Positions 5,406-6,717 of a stretch of DNA of 6,717 bases are shown piece after piece. Origin of the DNA: Thermodesulfobacteriota bacterium. GTDB taxonomy: Bacteria; Desulfobacterota; QYQD01. The notes below the pieces were generated by a model. It was not told the origin of the DNA. It did not search any database and saw only the letters and a program-made list of their open reading frames with translations. The position numbers and the translations under genes were made by a program. The stretch covers positions 1 to 6,717 of the forward strand of contig JASEGX010000134.1 of NCBI GenBank assembly GCA_030017815.1. The letters run 5' to 3'. Every line of letters starts with the position of its first letter. Position 1 is the stretch's first letter.

Positions 5406-6717
5406 TTACAAGATATCCAACAATCTTTCATGGATATTGTCAAAACCGCCGTTGGACATAATGGCAATGACATCTCCTCCCCTGGCGTGTTCCTTCAAAA
5501 ATCCTAATATGCCGTCTGTGTCAGGGAAATAACAGGCGGTCCGGCCCCGTGTTTTTAAATCTTCGACCAGGGTCCTGGAAGAGAAGCGATCCTGTTCCGG
5601 GATATTTTCCAGACCAGGCGGTTCACGCACAATTACAGAATCAGCCGCATCAAATGAATGGGCATAATCATCCTGGAATACCTTGCGACGGCTGGAATTG
5701 GTTCTTGGTTCAAAAACCGCTATCAGACGCCTCCCCGCATAAGCAGCCCTGAGGGCCAGAAGGGTTTCGCGCACGGCCGTGGGGTGGTGGGCAAAATCGT
5801 CGATAACCGTGACATCATTCTTTATACCCCTTACCTCCTGCCGGCGGCATACCCCCTGGAAGGAAGACAGGCCGGCCTGAATCGCCTCCGGCGAAAGGCC
5901 TATCCTGTCCAACACCGCTATGACCGCCAGAGTATTCAGGGCATTGTGCCTGCCTATAAGCGGACTGGTGAAGCGGGCATAAAATCCGCTCTCTTTTTTA
6001 ACGGAAAACCTCGCCCCTCCCCCTTCAGTCAGACAATCTGCCAGGGTCCATGGTGACCTCTTGTCTTCACCATATCCGATAACCGGGCAGGAGGCGTCGT
6101 TAATAACCTCTCTTACTATCTCGTCCTCCGTATGCGCCACCAAAGTGCCTGACGAGGGGATAATCCGAACAAAACGCCGAAAGGCATCCTTTACCTCTGC
6201 CAGATCCCGATAGATATCGGCATGATCGAACTCCACACTGGTCAATATGGCTATATGGGGCTGGTAGTGCAGGAACTTGGGCCCCTTGTCAAAAAAGGCC
6301 GTATCGTATTCATCGCCCTCTATTACAAAATAAGGCCCCTGGCCCAGTTTATAATTACGCCCAAACCCCTTGACGATACCCCCGATCATGAAACCGGGAT
6401 CCGACCCGGCATGTTCCAGTATGGCGGCCAAAATGGAGGCCGTAGTGGTCTTTCCATGTGTACCGGCCACCACCAGCGGAGTCTTTTCTCTTAAGAAAAA
6501 GTATTTCAACGCCTGGGGAAAAGAGACAAAAGGTATCTTCTTTTCGGCCAGGCCGCGTACCTCTTCATTCTCCCGGCGGATCACGTTGCCGACAATGACC
6601 AGGTCCGGATGATGATTTATGTTATCAGGGCTATAGCCCTGAAAGATTTTGATATCGAGAGAGGCCAAAAAAGTGCTCATAGGCGGATAGACCTGGGTAT
6701 CGGAACCGGTGACCTGA
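5406..6717 (-). CDS. mpl: Mpl, UDP-N-acetylmuramate:murein tripeptide ligase (5'-partial)
   Basis: Cytoplasmic ATP-dependent ligase of the Mur family. It joins recycled L-Ala-gamma-D-Glu-meso-DAP to UDP-MurNAc, feeding cell-wall fragments back into peptidoglycan synthesis. Counting from the in-frame Met at 6678-6680, one sees the ATP loop GTHGKTTT (73-80), the Mpl-type block DEYDTAFFDK (123-132), EFDHAD (150-155), GRHNALN (243-249), DDFAHHP (294-300) and FEPRTN (323-328). The DEYD/AFFDK block and the VYPP-M junction separate it from MurC. That Met is not the real start: the frame stays open to the window edge, and the 12 upstream codons read QVTGSDTQVYPP, matching the conserved TGSD..VYPPM segment of Mpl. 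About 436 residues are visible, so roughly 20-25 N-terminal residues, including the Rossmann glycine motif, lie outside. It ends with TAA 206 bp before the cytochrome gene and has no functional link to it. Confidence 0.93.
   Translation of the reverse strand, partial: QVTGSDTQVYPPMSTFLASLDIKIFQGYSPDNINHHPDLVIVGNVIRRENEEVRGLAEKKIPFVSFPQALKYFFLREKTPLVVAGTHGKTTTASILAAILEHAGSDPGFMIGGIVKGFGRNYKLGQGPYFVIEGDEYDTAFFDKGPKFLHYQPHIAILTSVEFDHADIYRDLAEVKDAFRRFVRIIPSSGTLVAHTEDEIVREVINDASCPVIGYGEDKRSPWTLADCLTEGGGARFSVKKESGFYARFTSPLIGRHNALNTLAVIAVLDRIGLSPEAIQAGLSSFQGVCRRQEVRGIKNDVTVIDDFAHHPTAVRETLLALRAAYAGRRLIAVFEPRTNSSRRKVFQDDYAHSFDAADSVIVREPPGLENIPEQDRFSSRTLVEDLKTRGRTACYFPDTDGILGFLKEHARGGDVIAIMSNGGFDNIHERLLDIL

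Noticed and set aside
1..6717. Mobile elements, CRISPR arrays, tRNA or rRNA genes, phage genes
   Set aside because: No regularly spaced repeats, transposase or integrase motifs, or RNA gene signatures were found on either strand.

Overview
The window is an almost fully coding bacterial segment in which every gene I can support lies on the minus strand. It suggests an anaerobic, Gram-negative, sulfate-reducing or syntrophic member of the Desulfobacterota (former Deltaproteobacteria). The reason is that four consecutive genes match the quinone reductase complex Qrc, described from Desulfovibrio vulgaris. The adjacent murein tripeptide ligase implies a meso-diaminopimelate peptidoglycan. Base composition looks near 50% G+C by eye. 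I cannot name a genus from the sequence.

Layout in the direction of transcription (high to low coordinates): (1) 6717-5406, mpl, a peptidoglycan-recycling ligase whose N-terminus lies beyond the right edge; (2) 5405-5200, an intergenic region with an imperfect inverted repeat of the CACAAAG type, a perfect 14-bp palindrome, a near-consensus sigma-70-type promoter and a strong Shine-Dalgarno sequence; (3) 5199-169, a tight four-gene operon: a membrane-anchored multihaem cytochrome c (qrcA), a Tat-exported molybdopterin-oxidoreductase-like large subunit (qrcB), a four-cluster ferredoxin-like subunit (qrcC) and a ten-helix NrfD/PsrC-type membrane protein (qrcD); (4) 141-106, a clear intrinsic terminator closing the operon; (5) 105-1, a short stretch with a small hairpin and an isolated TATAAT but no supportable gene.

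By analogy with characterised Qrc, the haem subunit would take electrons in the periplasm from a soluble tetrahaem cytochrome c3 fed by hydrogenases or formate dehydrogenases. QrcB and QrcC would relay them through iron-sulfur clusters to QrcD, where menaquinone is reduced. The large subunit and the iron-sulfur subunit are separate genes, and no further act genes follow before the terminator. This fits Qrc better than alternative complex III. No cytochrome c3, hydrogenase or formate dehydrogenase gene is in the window.

I found no evidence of an undescribed system. The points most worth a second look are the five (not six) canonical haem motifs in QrcA, the long spacing before the fourth cluster cysteine of QrcB, the palindrome just upstream of the qrc promoter, and the intergenic CACAAAG repeat.
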